64,000 bases of DNA from Actinoplanes derwentensis (GCF_900104725.1 NZ_LT629758.1:8084001-8148000), one strand, 5' to 3'; counted from the first letter of the stretch, positions 35,012 to 43,738 are shown. Numbers and translations: made by a program. Notes: generated by a model from the sequence alone, not told the origin.

Positions 35012-35054
35012 TTATCCACAGGAGCGGACAGCGTTGTCCACAGGCTGTGGATCG
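35012..35054. promoter_or_regulatory. Cluster of DnaA-box-like sites upstream of clpC
   Basis: TTATCCACA (35012-35020, a perfect consensus), TTGTCCACA (35034-35042, the high-GC actinobacterial form) and an inverted, weaker TGTGGATCG (35046-35054). The first two lie in the same orientation 22 bp apart, about two helical turns. They lie between the lsr2 terminator and the clpC promoter region. Confidence 0.65.
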
Positions 35055-35182
35055 GCAGGATTTCGCTGTACGCGTACACGTTCGGGTGGGGGAACAGCCG
35101 CTGAGCGTGCGAAGTTGGCTAAATCAACGTTGCGGATCGTTTCGAGGGGCAGCGAGGGCCCAGCGGAGAGCTTCAGCGGCGA

Positions 35183-35217
35183 TAGAGTTACAGCACGGGC
35201 ATCACCGATGCCCGTGC
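35183..35217 (+). promoter_or_regulatory. Putative clpC -10 box and palindromic operator/leader hairpin
   Basis: TAGAGT (35183-35188) is a candidate -10. Four bases later begins a perfect inverted repeat, GCACGGGCATC (35193-35203) and its complement at 35207-35217 with a 3-nt loop, which would span the transcription start. It could be an operator or a 5' mRNA hairpin. ClgR-type and HspR (HAIR) motifs were not found. Confidence 0.5.
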
Positions 35218-35267
35218 GCTGGCCCCGCCAGTTCAGTTGGCGCACGGCACGTGAGGAGCACGAGGGC

Positions 35268-37790
35268 ATGTTCGAGCGGTTCACCGACCGAGCGCGACGG
35301 GTTGTCGTCCTGGCCCAAGAAGAGGCCCGGATGCTCAACCACAACTACATCGGGACAGAGCACATCCTGCTCGGCCTGATCCATGAGGGCGAGGGTGTCG
35401 CCGCCAAGGCTCTGGAGAGCCTGGGCATCTCCCTCGAGGGTGTCCGCCAGCAGGTCGAGGAGATCATCGGCCAGGGGCAGCAGGCACCGAGCGGGCACAT
35501 CCCGTTCACGCCACGCGCCAAGAAGGTGCTGGAGCTGTCCCTGCGGGAGGCGCTTCAGCTCGGCCACAACTACATCGGCACCGAGCACATCCTGCTCGGC
35601 CTGATCCGCGAGGGCGAGGGCGTCGCCGCCCAGGTGCTGGTCAAGCTCGGCGCCGACCTCAACCGGGTCCGCCAGCAGGTCATCCAGCTGCTCTCCGGCT
35701 ACCAGGGCAAGGAGCCGGCCGCCGCCGGCACCGCGACCGGCGAGGCCGCACCGTCCACGTCGCTCGTGCTGGACCAGTTCGGCCGCAACCTGACCCAGGC
35801 CGCCCGCGAGGGCAAGCTCGACCCGGTCATCGGCCGGGAGAAGGAAATCGAGCGGGTCATGCAGGTGCTGTCCCGGCGCACCAAGAACAACCCGGTGCTG
35901 ATCGGCGAGCCCGGTGTCGGCAAGACCGCCGTGGTGGAGGGGCTGGCGCAGTCCATCATCAAGGGCGAGGTGCCCGAGACGCTGAAGGACAAGCAGCTCT
36001 ACACCCTCGACCTGGGTGCTCTGGTCGCCGGTTCGCGTTACCGCGGTGACTTCGAGGAGCGCCTGAAGAAGGTGCTCAAGGAGATCCGCACCCGCGGCGA
36101 CATCATCCTGTTCATCGACGAGATCCACACGCTCGTCGGTGCGGGTGCCGCCGAGGGCGCGATCGACGCCGCCTCGATCCTGAAGCCCATGCTCGCGCGT
36201 GGTGAGCTCCAGACCATCGGCGCGACCACTCTGGACGAGTACCGCAAGCACCTCGAGAAGGACGCCGCCCTCGAGCGCCGCTTCCAGCCGATCCAGGTCG
36301 GCGAGCCGTCCCTCGCGCACACCATCGAGATCCTCAAGGGCCTCCGCGACCGTTACGAGGCGCACCACCGGATCAGCATCACCGACGCCGCGCTGGTGGC
36401 GGCGGCGACGCTGGCCGACCGATACATCTCGGACCGCTTCCTGCCGGACAAGGCGATCGACCTGATCGACGAGGCCGGGGCACGGATGCGCATCCGCCGG
36501 ATGACCGCGCCGCCGGACCTCCGTGACTTCGACGAGCGCATCGCGCAGGTGCGCCGCGACAAGGAGTCCGCGATCGACGCGCAGGACTTCGAGCGCGCCG
36601 CTCAGCTCCGTGACAAGGAGAAGACCCTGCTGGGCCAGAAGGCGCAGCGGGAGAAGGAGTGGAAGGCCGGCGACCTGGACGTGGTGTCCGAGGTCGACGA
36701 CGAGCAGATCGCCGAGGTCCTGGGCAACTGGACCGGCATCCCGGTCTACAAGCTGACCGAGGAGGAGACCTCCCGCCTGCTGCGCATGGAGGACGAGCTG
36801 CACAAGCGCGTCATCGGCCAGGAGGACGCGGTCCAGGCCGTCTCCAAGGCGATCCGGCGGACCCGGGCCGGTCTGAAGGACCCGAAGCGCCCCAGCGGCT
36901 CGTTCATCTTCGCCGGCCCGTCCGGTGTCGGTAAGACCGAGCTGTCCAAGGCCCTCGCGGAGTTCCTGTTCGGTTCCGAGGACGCGCTGATCCAGCTCGA
37001 CATGTCCGAGTTCCACGACCGCTACACGGTGTCCCGCCTGGTCGGTGCTCCTCCCGGTTACGTCGGTTACGACGAGGGTGGCCAGCTGACCGAGAAGGTC
37101 CGCCGCAAGCCGTTCTCCGTGGTCCTGTTCGACGAGATCGAGAAGGCCCACCCGGACGTCTTCAACACGCTGCTGCAGATCCTGGAAGACGGTCGCCTGA
37201 CCGACGGCCAGGGCCGGATCGTGGACTTCAAGAACACGGTCATCATCCTCACGACCAACCTCGGCACACGTGACGTGGCCAAGGCCGTGTCGCTGGGCTT
37301 CCAGGCCTCCGAGGCCGAGGAGTCGTCGTACGAGCGGATGAAGATCAAGGTCAACGATGAGCTGAAGCAGCACTTCCGCCCCGAGTTCCTGAACCGTATC
37401 GACGACACGATCGTCTTCCACCAGCTGCGTGAGAAGGAGATCCTCCAGATCGTCGACATCTTCACCGCCCGCATCGAGGGGCAGCTGAAGAACAAGGACA
37501 TGGGCCTGGAGCTGACCGACAACGCGAAGCGGTACCTGGCGGCCAAGGGCTTCGACCCGGTCCTCGGCGCCCGTCCGCTGCGCCGGACCATCCAGCGTGA
37601 GCTGGAGGACACCCTGTCCGAGCAGATCCTCTTCAACGAGCTGCGCCCCGGCCAGATCGTCGTCGTCGACTGCGAGGGCGACCCGGCGAAGTTCGAGAAG
37701 TCCAAGCTGGTCTTCAACGGCTCCGAAAAGGGCGCCGAGGTGCCCGACGCGGTGCCAGCCGACCTCGCGGTGCCGACCACCGAGGAGTAG
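35268..37790 (+). CDS. clpC: ATP-dependent Clp protease ATP-binding subunit ClpC
   Basis: 840 residues, standard for ClpC1. Two Clp_N repeats ([35 protein letters not shown] occurring twice), first AAA domain with Walker [14 protein letters not shown] (about 213), the UVR/middle coiled region (about 420-455), second AAA domain with [14 protein letters not shown] (about 550), and the ClpP loop region. It unfolds substrates for ClpP1P2. ATG 35268 follows CGAGGG. Separated from lsr2 by a terminator and regulatory DNA, so independently transcribed. Confidence 0.97.
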   Translation: MFERFTDRARRVVVLAQEEARMLNHNYIGTEHILLGLIHEGEGVAAKALESLGISLEGVRQQVEEIIGQGQQAPSGHIPFTPRAKKVLELSLREALQLGHNYIGTEHILLGLIREGEGVAAQVLVKLGADLNRVRQQVIQLLSGYQGKEPAAAGTATGEAAPSTSLVLDQFGRNLTQAAREGKLDPVIGREKEIERVMQVLSRRTKNNPVLIGEPGVGKTAVVEGLAQSIIKGEVPETLKDKQLYTLDLGALVAGSRYRGDFEERLKKVLKEIRTRGDIILFIDEIHTLVGAGAAEGAIDAASILKPMLARGELQTIGATTLDEYRKHLEKDAALERRFQPIQVGEPSLAHTIEILKGLRDRYEAHHRISITDAALVAAATLADRYISDRFLPDKAIDLIDEAGARMRIRRMTAPPDLRDFDERIAQVRRDKESAIDAQDFERAAQLRDKEKTLLGQKAQREKEWKAGDLDVVSEVDDEQIAEVLGNWTGIPVYKLTEEETSRLLRMEDELHKRVIGQEDAVQAVSKAIRRTRAGLKDPKRPSGSFIFAGPSGVGKTELSKALAEFLFGSEDALIQLDMSEFHDRYTVSRLVGAPPGYVGYDEGGQLTEKVRRKPFSVVLFDEIEKAHPDVFNTLLQILEDGRLTDGQGRIVDFKNTVIILTTNLGTRDVAKAVSLGFQASEAEESSYERMKIKVNDELKQHFRPEFLNRIDDTIVFHQLREKEILQIVDIFTARIEGQLKNKDMGLELTDNAKRYLAAKGFDPVLGARPLRRTIQRELEDTLSEQILFNELRPGQIVVVDCEGDPAKFEKSKLVFNGSEKGAEVPDAVPADLAVPTTEE

Positions 37791-37802
37791 GCAAGACCCT
37801 GA

Positions 37803-37839
37803 CGAACAGCCCGGCCGCGTCTCGCGACCGGGCTGTTCG
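37803..37839 (+). terminator. Terminator after clpC
   Basis: 12-bp perfect stem CGAACAGCCCGG (37803-37814) with 37828-37839, and a further CGCG/CGCG pairing inside the 13-nt loop; no U-tract. Confidence 0.8.
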
Positions 37840-38168
37840 CATGGGGACTACCTTCCCGCCCCTCCACCCTCGGCTGTCACCCGCGCCCCGCGCCCGCCAC
37901 ACCCGCACGCCCGCCGCGCCCGCACCCTTGCGCCCGCCCACCACCTCCTTGCGTCTACGGCCCTGTGCCTAGTGCTCGCCGTCCTTGCACCCACCGCCTT
38001 GCGCTCGTGACCCTTGCGCCTCGCGATGCCGCGCCTGGCACCGCGCTCCGCGTCTCGTGCCGCTTGACTTTCCCTGCCCTGCTCGCCCTTCCCCCGGCCC
38101 TTACTCGTCACTCCCATTCGGCGGGGTCGTGGAAATGCGGTCGCGGGCAGCGGTCGGCAGGACTGATC
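37840..38168. other. Gene-poor, pyrimidine-skewed spacer
   Basis: About 330 nt, strongly C-rich on the plus strand with recurring CCTTGCG and CGCCCGC words. I see no gene with coding character, no promoter of confidence and no RNA. It may be degenerate sequence in front of the DUF4291 gene. Confidence 0.5.
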
Positions 38169-38771
38169 ATGTGGGCCATGCAGAGGCAGATCAGGGCCGT
38201 TTTCGATGACGAGACCGTCACCGTTTATCAGGCCTATTCGCCGGCCATTGCGGTGCCGGCGGCTCGGGCGGGGCGGTTCGTGCCGCCGTTCAAGCAGGAC
38301 CGGATGACGTGGATCAAGCCGTCGTTCTTGTGGATGATGTACCGCTGCGGGTGGGCTACCAAAGAAGGCCAGGAGCACGTGCTCGCGGTGTCGATCACCC
38401 GGGTGGGGTTCGAGTGGGCGCTGGGCAATGCGGTTCTCAGCCACTACGAGCGTGGGGTTCACCCGGATCGGGTCACCTGGCAGCGGCAGCTCAAAAGGGC
38501 ACCGGCTCGGGTGCAGTGGGATCCGGAGCGGGACCTGCGGCTGCGGGAGTTGCCCTACCGGTCGCTGCAGTTGGGGCTGGGCGGGGCGGCGGTGCCCCGC
38601 TACGTCGACGAGTGGATCACCGGGATCACCGACGTGACCGGACTGGTCCGGGAGATCCGCGGGCTTCTGGACGCAGATGACGAGGACGCCGCGAGCGCCC
38701 TGCTGCCGGTCGAGCGCCCCTATCCGCTGCCGGCGGAGATCGCCGCCCACCTCAGGGCCACCAGCGACTGA
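38169..38771 (+). CDS. DUF4291 family protein
   Basis: 200 residues. Strong family pattern: RQIRAVFDDETVTVYQAYSP, then AIAVPAARAGRFVPPFKQ, RMTWIKPSFLWMMYRCGWATK and QEHVLAVSITRVGFEWAL, then DPERDLRLRELPYRSLQLGL. Start at ATG 38169 or 38178 (MQRQ). The domain's biochemical function is unknown to me. It is a single gene after the clpC terminator, facing mutY; such genes are patchily distributed and may have been acquired. Confidence 0.9.
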   Translation: MWAMQRQIRAVFDDETVTVYQAYSPAIAVPAARAGRFVPPFKQDRMTWIKPSFLWMMYRCGWATKEGQEHVLAVSITRVGFEWALGNAVLSHYERGVHPDRVTWQRQLKRAPARVQWDPERDLRLRELPYRSLQLGLGGAAVPRYVDEWITGITDVTGLVREIRGLLDADDEDAASALLPVERPYPLPAEIAAHLRATSD

Positions 38772-38852
38772 CTCCGGGCCGCCGCAGGGCGACTTCCGAG
38801 CCACTTGCGGGGCCTGCCCGCATCAGAGAGCCGTGCGGAGTTAGAGCTGGGC

Positions 38853-38890
38853 CCGCCTCAGGGCCGTGTGACATTAGGGCCCTGAGGCGG
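38853..38890. terminator. Hairpin after the DUF4291 gene
   Basis: Perfect 13-bp stem CCGCCTCAGGGCC (38853-38865) with 38878-38890, 12-nt loop; lies between convergent genes. Confidence 0.65.
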
Positions 38891-38895
38891 CCCGG

Positions 38896-38960
38896 CCCGG
38901 CTTGCCCGGCCTGCTCTGCCCGGCTTGCCCGGCCTGCTCTGCCCGGCCTGCCCGGCCCGG
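38896..38960. repeat. Tandem 23-bp repeat
   Basis: Two exact 23-bp copies (38896-38918 and 38919-38941, beginning CCCGGCTTGCCCGGCC) followed by a partial third. Non-coding. Confidence 0.8.
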
Positions 38961-39011
38961 CGGCAACGCGTGTTGTCGGGGCCGAGCGGGGCCGACCCGC
39001 GTCAGGGCTGT

Positions 39012-39050
39012 GTGGTGAGTTCGGGTGCGAATCGAACCCGAACTCACCAC
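39012..39050. terminator. Strong 15-bp hairpin between convergent genes
   Basis: GTGGTGAGTTCGGGT (39012-39026) pairs perfectly with 39036-39050 around a 9-nt loop. Read on the minus strand the loop region GGTTCGATTC resembles a tRNA T-arm, but no other tRNA parts are present. Confidence 0.65.
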
Positions 39051-39064
39051 GCAGAAGGGCGTGC

Positions 39065-39165
39065 GCTGTGGGGGCGGGACCGCGGGCGGTGAGTGGCGCA
39101 TTCGGCCCGGCGGGCGCGGGTCGGTCTTGGCCGTCGCCTGCCTTGCGGGGTGGGGGCGGGACCGT
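39065..39165 (-). repeat. Dispersed intergenic repeat, copy C (inverted)
   Basis: On the minus strand this stretch shares CCACCCCGCAAGGCAGGCG (39139-39157) and CCGGGCCGAATGCG (39097-39110) with copy B at 41477-41552. It lies between the hairpin and the mutY stop codon. Confidence 0.65.
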
Positions 39166-39178
39166 TGGGTGGGGCGTA

Positions 39179-40078
39179 CTAGAAAAGGGTTTGGATCTCG
39201 CCCTTCGGCGCGTCGCCGGCCAGCACGAAATCGTCGGCGCCCAGGGTTTCGATCAGGCCGTCCTCGACCATGCCGGCTAGCGCGCGGGTCCGCTGTACCT
39301 CGTCCTGCCAGACCATGTCGAGGCGTTGGCGGGGGACCGGGCCGGTGGTGTGCCGCAGTACCTCCAGGAGCAGGCCGCGGACCTGCCGGTCGGTGCCCGC
39401 GTAGCGCTGCGGTTTGCGACTGGGGCCCTCGGGCAGCGGCTGGCCGGTGAGTCGCCACGCGCACACCTGGTGGAACGGGCAGTCGACGCATCGGGGGGAG
39501 CGGGCGGTGCAGACGATGGCGCCGAGTTCCATGAAGGCGATGCTGGCGCGGGCCGCGGTGGGCGCGTCCGGTGGCAGCAGGGCTTCCATGGCGACCAGGT
39601 CGGCGGTGGTGGTCGCCGGTCCCGCGTCGGGTTTGCCTTCGACGGCGCGGCAGACGACCCGCCGCACGTTGGTGTCGACGACCGGGTGCCGCTGGCCGTA
39701 GGCGAACGTCGCCACCGCCCGCCCGGTGTACGTCCCGACGCCCGGCAGCGCGAGCAGCTCGTCCAGGTCGGAGGGGACCCGGCCGCCGTGGCGTTCGACG
39801 ATCGCGACCGCGCAGGCGTGCAGGCGCATCGCCCGGCGCGGGTATCCGAGCCGTCCCCACATCCGGATCGCCTCCGACGGCGGATCGTCGGCGAGCGCGG
39901 CCGGGACGGGCCAGCGGGTCATCCAGGAGCGCCAGGCGGGTTCGACGCGCACGACCGGGGTCTGTTGCAGCATCACCTCGCTGACCAGTACTCCCCAGGG
40001 GGTGGTGTCCGGCTGCCGCCAGGGCAGATCGCGGGCGTTTGCGGCGTACCACGTGATGGCTTCGTCGGCGAGAGTCAT
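39179..40078 (-). CDS. mutY: A/G-specific adenine glycosylase
   Basis: Removes adenine mispaired with 8-oxoguanine or guanine. 299 residues. Catalytic Glu34 (VSEVMLQQT), helix-hairpin-helix LPGVGTYTGRAV with Asp135 (HPVVDTNVRRV), and an iron-sulfur loop Cys190-x6-Cys197-x2-Cys200-x5-Cys206. Shorter than E. coli MutY (350) because the 8-oxoG-recognition domain is reduced, as in mycobacteria. The ATG at 40078 is chosen since upstream in-frame sequence overlaps a plus-strand gene. Confidence 0.95.
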   Translation of the reverse strand: MTLADEAITWYAANARDLPWRQPDTTPWGVLVSEVMLQQTPVVRVEPAWRSWMTRWPVPAALADDPPSEAIRMWGRLGYPRRAMRLHACAVAIVERHGGRVPSDLDELLALPGVGTYTGRAVATFAYGQRHPVVDTNVRRVVCRAVEGKPDAGPATTTADLVAMEALLPPDAPTAARASIAFMELGAIVCTARSPRCVDCPFHQVCAWRLTGQPLPEGPSRKPQRYAGTDRQVRGLLLEVLRHTTGPVPRQRLDMVWQDEVQRTRALAGMVEDGLIETLGADDFVLAGDAPKGEIQTLF

Positions 40079-40201
40079 AGCCCGTTCACTGTAGGCGGGT
40101 GCGCGGATCCACTGACTAACGACCGGTGCGTGAGTTGGTGTCGCATAACCGGCGTGCCGTGCACATAGCGATGGGCATGCGGGTCTAACGTAAGCGCCAT
40201 C

Positions 40202-40945
40202 ATGCGTGCGACGGTTGGTCCCCTCCCTTCCGCTGTCTACTGGCGGCGGCGTCTGGTCGTGCTGGGCGCGGTGCTGCTCGGCGTCATCGTGCTGTTCGTC
40301 TCCTGTTCTGGCGGGGACGAATCGGAGCCGAAGAAGACGGCCGGTTACCCGACTCCGGCTGCCGGAAATCCGTCGGCGACGCCTTCCCTGGAGGAGAGCG
40401 CGCCCGGTGTCGGCCCCGCGTTGCCGGACCCGGCCGACATCAAGTCGGAGAAGCCCGACGAGGACGACGTGCTGCCCGGGCCCGCGTCTCCGGCCGTCAC
40501 CTTCCCGGCCGACAACGGCACCGGTACTGGCACTGGCACCGGTACTGGCACCACGTGCGCGGACGCTGAGCTTCAGCTCACACCCGTGCCGGCTGACACG
40601 TCGCCGCTGCGGGGCGCTCCGACCGACATCCAGATCAGGATCAAGAACGTCGGCGGCCGCACCTGCACCCGGGACCTGGGTTCCAGCGCGCAGGAGCTCT
40701 ACATCGAGCAGGGTGCGCAGAAGTTCTGGTCCTCCGACCAGTGCACCACCAACTCGGAGAACGAGGTCGTCAGCCTGGCTGCCGGGGCCGAGAAGTTCTT
40801 CAAGATCACTTGGAACGGCCGCTCGTCCACCCAGTGTGCCGACAACGCGCCGTCCGGGCCATCGTTGTCGACCGGGCCGTACGCACTGCGCGCCCGCCTG
40901 GACACCAAGGTCAGCGACCCGGTCGTGCTGACCGTCGTCGACTGA
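40202..40945 (+). CDS. Membrane-anchored secreted protein
   Basis: 247 residues: transmembrane anchor (about 17-36, with a cysteine in FVSCSGG that could be a lipobox-like site), a disordered Pro/Glu linker with a (Gly-Thr)n microsatellite (about 105-116), and a C-terminal beta-sandwich-like domain with four cysteines (about 117-247). Located between mutY and disA, where mycobacteria carry a comparable membrane protein (Rv3587c). Function unknown. Confidence 0.75.
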   Translation: MRATVGPLPSAVYWRRRLVVLGAVLLGVIVLFVSCSGGDESEPKKTAGYPTPAAGNPSATPSLEESAPGVGPALPDPADIKSEKPDEDDVLPGPASPAVTFPADNGTGTGTGTGTGTTCADAELQLTPVPADTSPLRGAPTDIQIRIKNVGGRTCTRDLGSSAQELYIEQGAQKFWSSDQCTTNSENEVVSLAAGAEKFFKITWNGRSSTQCADNAPSGPSLSTGPYALRARLDTKVSDPVVLTVVD

Positions 40946-40946
40946 G

Positions 40947-41456
40947 TTGGTCGCGGCACTCGAGCTCCACCTGGACGTCGACACGACACGCCGGATCCGA
41001 ACCCTCTGGCGTGCCCTCGACGCCGAAGGCATCCCGTCCCTCGGCTCCCTGCACCAGAAACACCGCCCGCACCTCTCGCTGGCCGCCGCCCACCGCATCG
41101 ACCCGGAAGCGGTCGCCGCCGCCCTGGCCGGTTTCCCGGTCGGCCGAGGCCTGAGCGTGAGCTTCGACTTCGTCGGCCAGTTCGTCGGCCGGGTCCTGTG
41201 GCTGGGCGTGACGATGACCCCGGAGTTGCTCGATCACCACCGCGAGGTCCACGACCGCCTGGCCGCGGGCGGCGTCGAGATCTGGGAGCACTACCGCCCC
41301 GGCCGCTGGGTACCTCACTGCACGATCTCGCTACGCGTGCCCAACCCGGTGATGGCTCCCGCGATCCGCCGCTGCCTGGAGTACCTCCCGATCCGCGCCA
41401 CGATCACCGGAGCCGCGGTCGCCGACCACGTCAACGACATAGATCAACCCCTCTGA
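40947..41456 (+). CDS. 2'-5' RNA ligase-like (LigT/2H phosphoesterase) protein
   Basis: 169 residues with the two H-x-S/T motifs of 2H phosphoesterases: HLSLA at about 51 and HCTIS at about 128, and the expected duplicated alpha-beta layout. Such enzymes hydrolyse 2',3'-cyclic phosphate ends of RNA or small nucleotides. It starts with TTG 1 nt after the preceding stop, so it is coupled to the secreted-protein gene despite no obvious link in function. Confidence 0.85.
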   Translation: MVAALELHLDVDTTRRIRTLWRALDAEGIPSLGSLHQKHRPHLSLAAAHRIDPEAVAAALAGFPVGRGLSVSFDFVGQFVGRVLWLGVTMTPELLDHHREVHDRLAAGGVEIWEHYRPGRWVPHCTISLRVPNPVMAPAIRRCLEYLPIRATITGAAVADHVNDIDQPL

Positions 41457-41476
41457 ATTCTGTACGCCCGTCAACA

Positions 41477-41552
41477 GCCCCGCCCCCACCCCGCAAGGCA
41501 GGCGCCCTTCCGGGCCGACCCGCGACCGCCGGGCCGAATGCGGTGGTGCCGG
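41477..41552 (+). repeat. Dispersed intergenic repeat, copy B
   Basis: Longest copy of the repeat family (see 26041-26081 and 39065-39165). A further partial copy, CGAATGCGGTGGTG, occurs at about 41632-41645. It fills most of the gap between the convergent LigT-like and XRE genes. Confidence 0.7.
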
Positions 41553-41651
41553 AAAAATCCCCCGCGGCCCGGCCGCCTGCCCCGCCCGGCCGCCGACGGC
41601 CCGCCCCGCCGCTCCTTCTCACCTCCGCCTCGAATGCGGTGGTGGCGGAAG

Positions 41652-42218
41652 TCAGAGGTGAGCCCGTTCGCCCTGCGGCCCGAACAGGGTGAGCAATTCC
41701 GCCGGCTGACTGTCCGCGCTGCCGATCCAGTGCGGCAGCCGGGTGTCGAACTCGGCGGCCTCACCCGGCCCCAACTCGAACTCCTGGTCCGCGAGCACAA
41801 AACGAACCCGCCCGTTGAGCACGTAGAACCACTCGTACCCCTCATGGGTCTGCGGCGCCAGAGCGGATGCCTGCCCCACCGGCGGATAGATCACCTTGTA
41901 GGCCTGCACACCACCGGGCCGACGGGTCAGCGGCACCACGGTCATCCCGGCCCGCCGAACCGGCCGCAGGTGAATGCGGGGGTCACCGGTCGGCGGCGCG
42001 GCCACCAGATCGTCGAGCGGCACCTCATGCGCCCGGGCCAGCGGCAGAAGCTGCTCCAGAGTCGGGCGCAGCTTCCCGTTCTCCAGCCGTGACAGGGTGC
42101 TCGCCGTCAGATTGGTCTCAGCCGCCAGTTCCGCCAGGGTGATGCCCCGAGCTTGCCGGAGCGCCCGTAGCCGAGACCCGACCCCGGCGAGAACATCCTC
42201 TTCCACACTGCCCATCAA
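41652..42218 (-). CDS. XRE-family regulator with C-terminal cupin
   Basis: 188 residues. N-terminal helix-turn-helix (LRALRQARGITLAELAAETN, TASTLSRLENGKLRPTLEQL), then a small-molecule-binding cupin barrel (about 110-180, THEGYEWFYVLNGRVRFVLA). Typical of the MerR-independent XRE/cupin repressors that control adjacent metabolic or resistance genes. Divergent from a methyltransferase gene with 62 nt between starts, which it probably regulates. Start at ATG 42218 or 42215. Confidence 0.88.
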   Translation of the reverse strand: MMGSVEEDVLAGVGSRLRALRQARGITLAELAAETNLTASTLSRLENGKLRPTLEQLLPLARAHEVPLDDLVAAPPTGDPRIHLRPVRRAGMTVVPLTRRPGGVQAYKVIYPPVGQASALAPQTHEGYEWFYVLNGRVRFVLADQEFELGPGEAAEFDTRLPHWIGSADSQPAELLTLFGPQGERAHL

Positions 42219-42280
42219 CTCATCATGCGGATCCGCAACTTTTCTTGCAAGACGGCGACGAGCGGGTTGATGCTGGCGCC

Positions 42281-43024
42281 ATGGTCACCGAAGCCGAACA
42301 GTTCTGGGACGACCACTACCGCTCCCGCCGCACCTGGGGCGGCCGTCCCAATCCATTGCTGGCCGAGGTCGCCGCCCCGCTGACCCCCGGTTCCGCCCTG
42401 GACCTGGGCTGCGGCCCCGGCGGCGACACCATCTGGTTGGCCCAGCAAGGCTGGCAGGTAACCGCTGTAGACATTTCCAGAACCGCCATCGAGGGCATCC
42501 GTTCGCACGCCACTTCCCTCGGCCTCGGCGGCCGGGTGACGGCCGACCCGCACGACCTCGGCGAGAGCTTCCCGGCCGGGACGTTCGATCTGATCTCCGC
42601 GCAATACCTGCACACCCCGATCGACCTGGACCGCGGACGGCTGCTGCGGCAGGCCGCCCGATCGTTGCGTCCCGGCGGCCTGCTGCTGATCGTGGACCAC
42701 GGTTCCATCGCTCCCTGGTCCTGGAACCAGGACCCGGACACCCACTTCCCGACCCCCACCGAGGTAGCCGCCGAGATCGCCCTGGACCCCACCGAATGGC
42801 CCGCACTTCGCGCCGACATGCCCCGCCGCCAGGCCACCGGCCCCGGCGGCCAGTCCGCCCTGGTCACCGACAACGTGCTGCTTATCCAACGCGCAGGCGC
42901 CCAGCCCTCAGCCCGCCGGGTAGCTGAGACCCAGTTGCCGGGTCGCCTGCATGGGGAGGCGCAGTCGTCGGGTCGACTGAACGAGGAGACGCAGCCCTCA
43001 GCCCGTCATCGGGGGATCGTGTGA
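42281..43024 (+). CDS. Class I SAM-dependent methyltransferase
   Basis: 247 residues. SAM motif I ALDLGCGPGGDTIWLAQQG, acidic residue TAVDIS, and motif FDLISAQYLHTPID; similar to small-molecule methyltransferases or tellurite/thiopurine-type enzymes (FWDDHYRSRRTWGG start). The last 40 residues are a low-complexity tail of three degenerate repeats (ETQLPGRLHGEAQSSGRLNE-like), unlike the family. Overlaps the DinB-like gene by 4 nt. Likely controlled by the divergent XRE-cupin regulator. Confidence 0.85.
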   Translation: MVTEAEQFWDDHYRSRRTWGGRPNPLLAEVAAPLTPGSALDLGCGPGGDTIWLAQQGWQVTAVDISRTAIEGIRSHATSLGLGGRVTADPHDLGESFPAGTFDLISAQYLHTPIDLDRGRLLRQAARSLRPGGLLLIVDHGSIAPWSWNQDPDTHFPTPTEVAAEIALDPTEWPALRADMPRRQATGPGGQSALVTDNVLLIQRAGAQPSARRVAETQLPGRLHGEAQSSGRLNEETQPSARHRGIV

Positions 43025-43527
43025 CTGCCGCCGCGCCGAATCGTCGTCGCCGAGCCAGGGACCTCGGCCCACCGTGGACCGGGGCTGGGGAGAAGTCCAC
43101 CCTGCTGGGGGTACTCGACTATCTCCGTGGCTCGATCGCCGGCAAGGTCGCCGACGTGCCGGAACCACAGGTTCGCGCCAGCGGGGTGCCGTCCGGGACG
43201 AACCTGCTGGGACTGATCAAGCACCTGACATTTGTCGAACGGTTCTACTTCCTCGGTGAGCCGATCGAGAACCTGACCCGCACCATGAAACCCGGCCCGA
43301 ACGAGTCCGTCGACGGCTTGCTCGACGCCTACCGGCAGACGAACGCAGCGGTCAACGAGGTCATCGAAGCGTGCGAGGACCTGACGGAACCCGCACCCCG
43401 AGTACCCGGCCGTGGACTGGGGCCGACGATGCGCTGGGCGCTGGTTCACATGATCGAGGAAACCGGCCGACATGCCGGCCACGCCGACATCCTGCGCGAA
43501 CAGATCGACGGCTCAACCGGCCGCTGA
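43021..43527 (+). CDS. DinB-like/DUF664 protein
   Basis: 168 residues forming a four-helix metal-binding bundle: His in LLGLIKHLTFVERFYF, and the C-terminal HMIEETGRHAGHADILRE supplying two further histidines, the three-His pattern of DinB/YfiT and mycothiol-dependent transferases. Translationally coupled to the methyltransferase. A thiol-transfer or detoxification role is possible. Confidence 0.85.
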   Translation: MTAAAPNRRRRARDLGPPWTGAGEKSTLLGVLDYLRGSIAGKVADVPEPQVRASGVPSGTNLLGLIKHLTFVERFYFLGEPIENLTRTMKPGPNESVDGLLDAYRQTNAAVNEVIEACEDLTEPAPRVPGRGLGPTMRWALVHMIEETGRHAGHADILREQIDGSTGR

Positions 43528-43738
43528 CCGCCGATCCCCTTCCCGGCCGGACCAAGGGGCCACACCAAGGCCGGACCACGGCACACCAAGGTCCGGACCG
43601 GACCGGGCCAAGTGGTCAGACCGCCCGGGACCAGACCGCACCGTCCCGATCCGAGACCACCAACTGGCCGGATCAGAACGGTCAAACCCGGTCAGGGTCG
43701 GGGCGGGCCTGGTCGGAAGAGCCGGGTGCGGGCGGGGC
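43528..43738. other. Repeat-rich spacer
   Basis: About 210 nt between convergent genes with short imperfect direct repeats of ACCAAGGCCGGACC / ACCAAGGTCCGGACC. No gene seen. Confidence 0.4.

Noticed and set aside
35012..35054. Possible replication origin suggested by DnaA boxes.
   Set aside because: Only three boxes, no AT-rich unwinding element, and no dnaA/dnaN/gyrB genes nearby; a regulatory cluster is more likely.
35202..37421. Long minus-strand open frame opposite clpC.
   Set aside because: Leu/Asp/Val-rich antisense of the Clp codons; no motif.
39012..39050. Possible tRNA gene suggested by a T-arm-like loop.
   Set aside because: No acceptor, D or anticodon arm within about 80 nt on the minus strand; recorded only as a hairpin.
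38874..40052. Minus-strand open frame overlapping mutY in another frame.
   Set aside because: Arg/Pro-rich without motifs, and the mutY frame has full glycosylase and iron-sulfur signatures.
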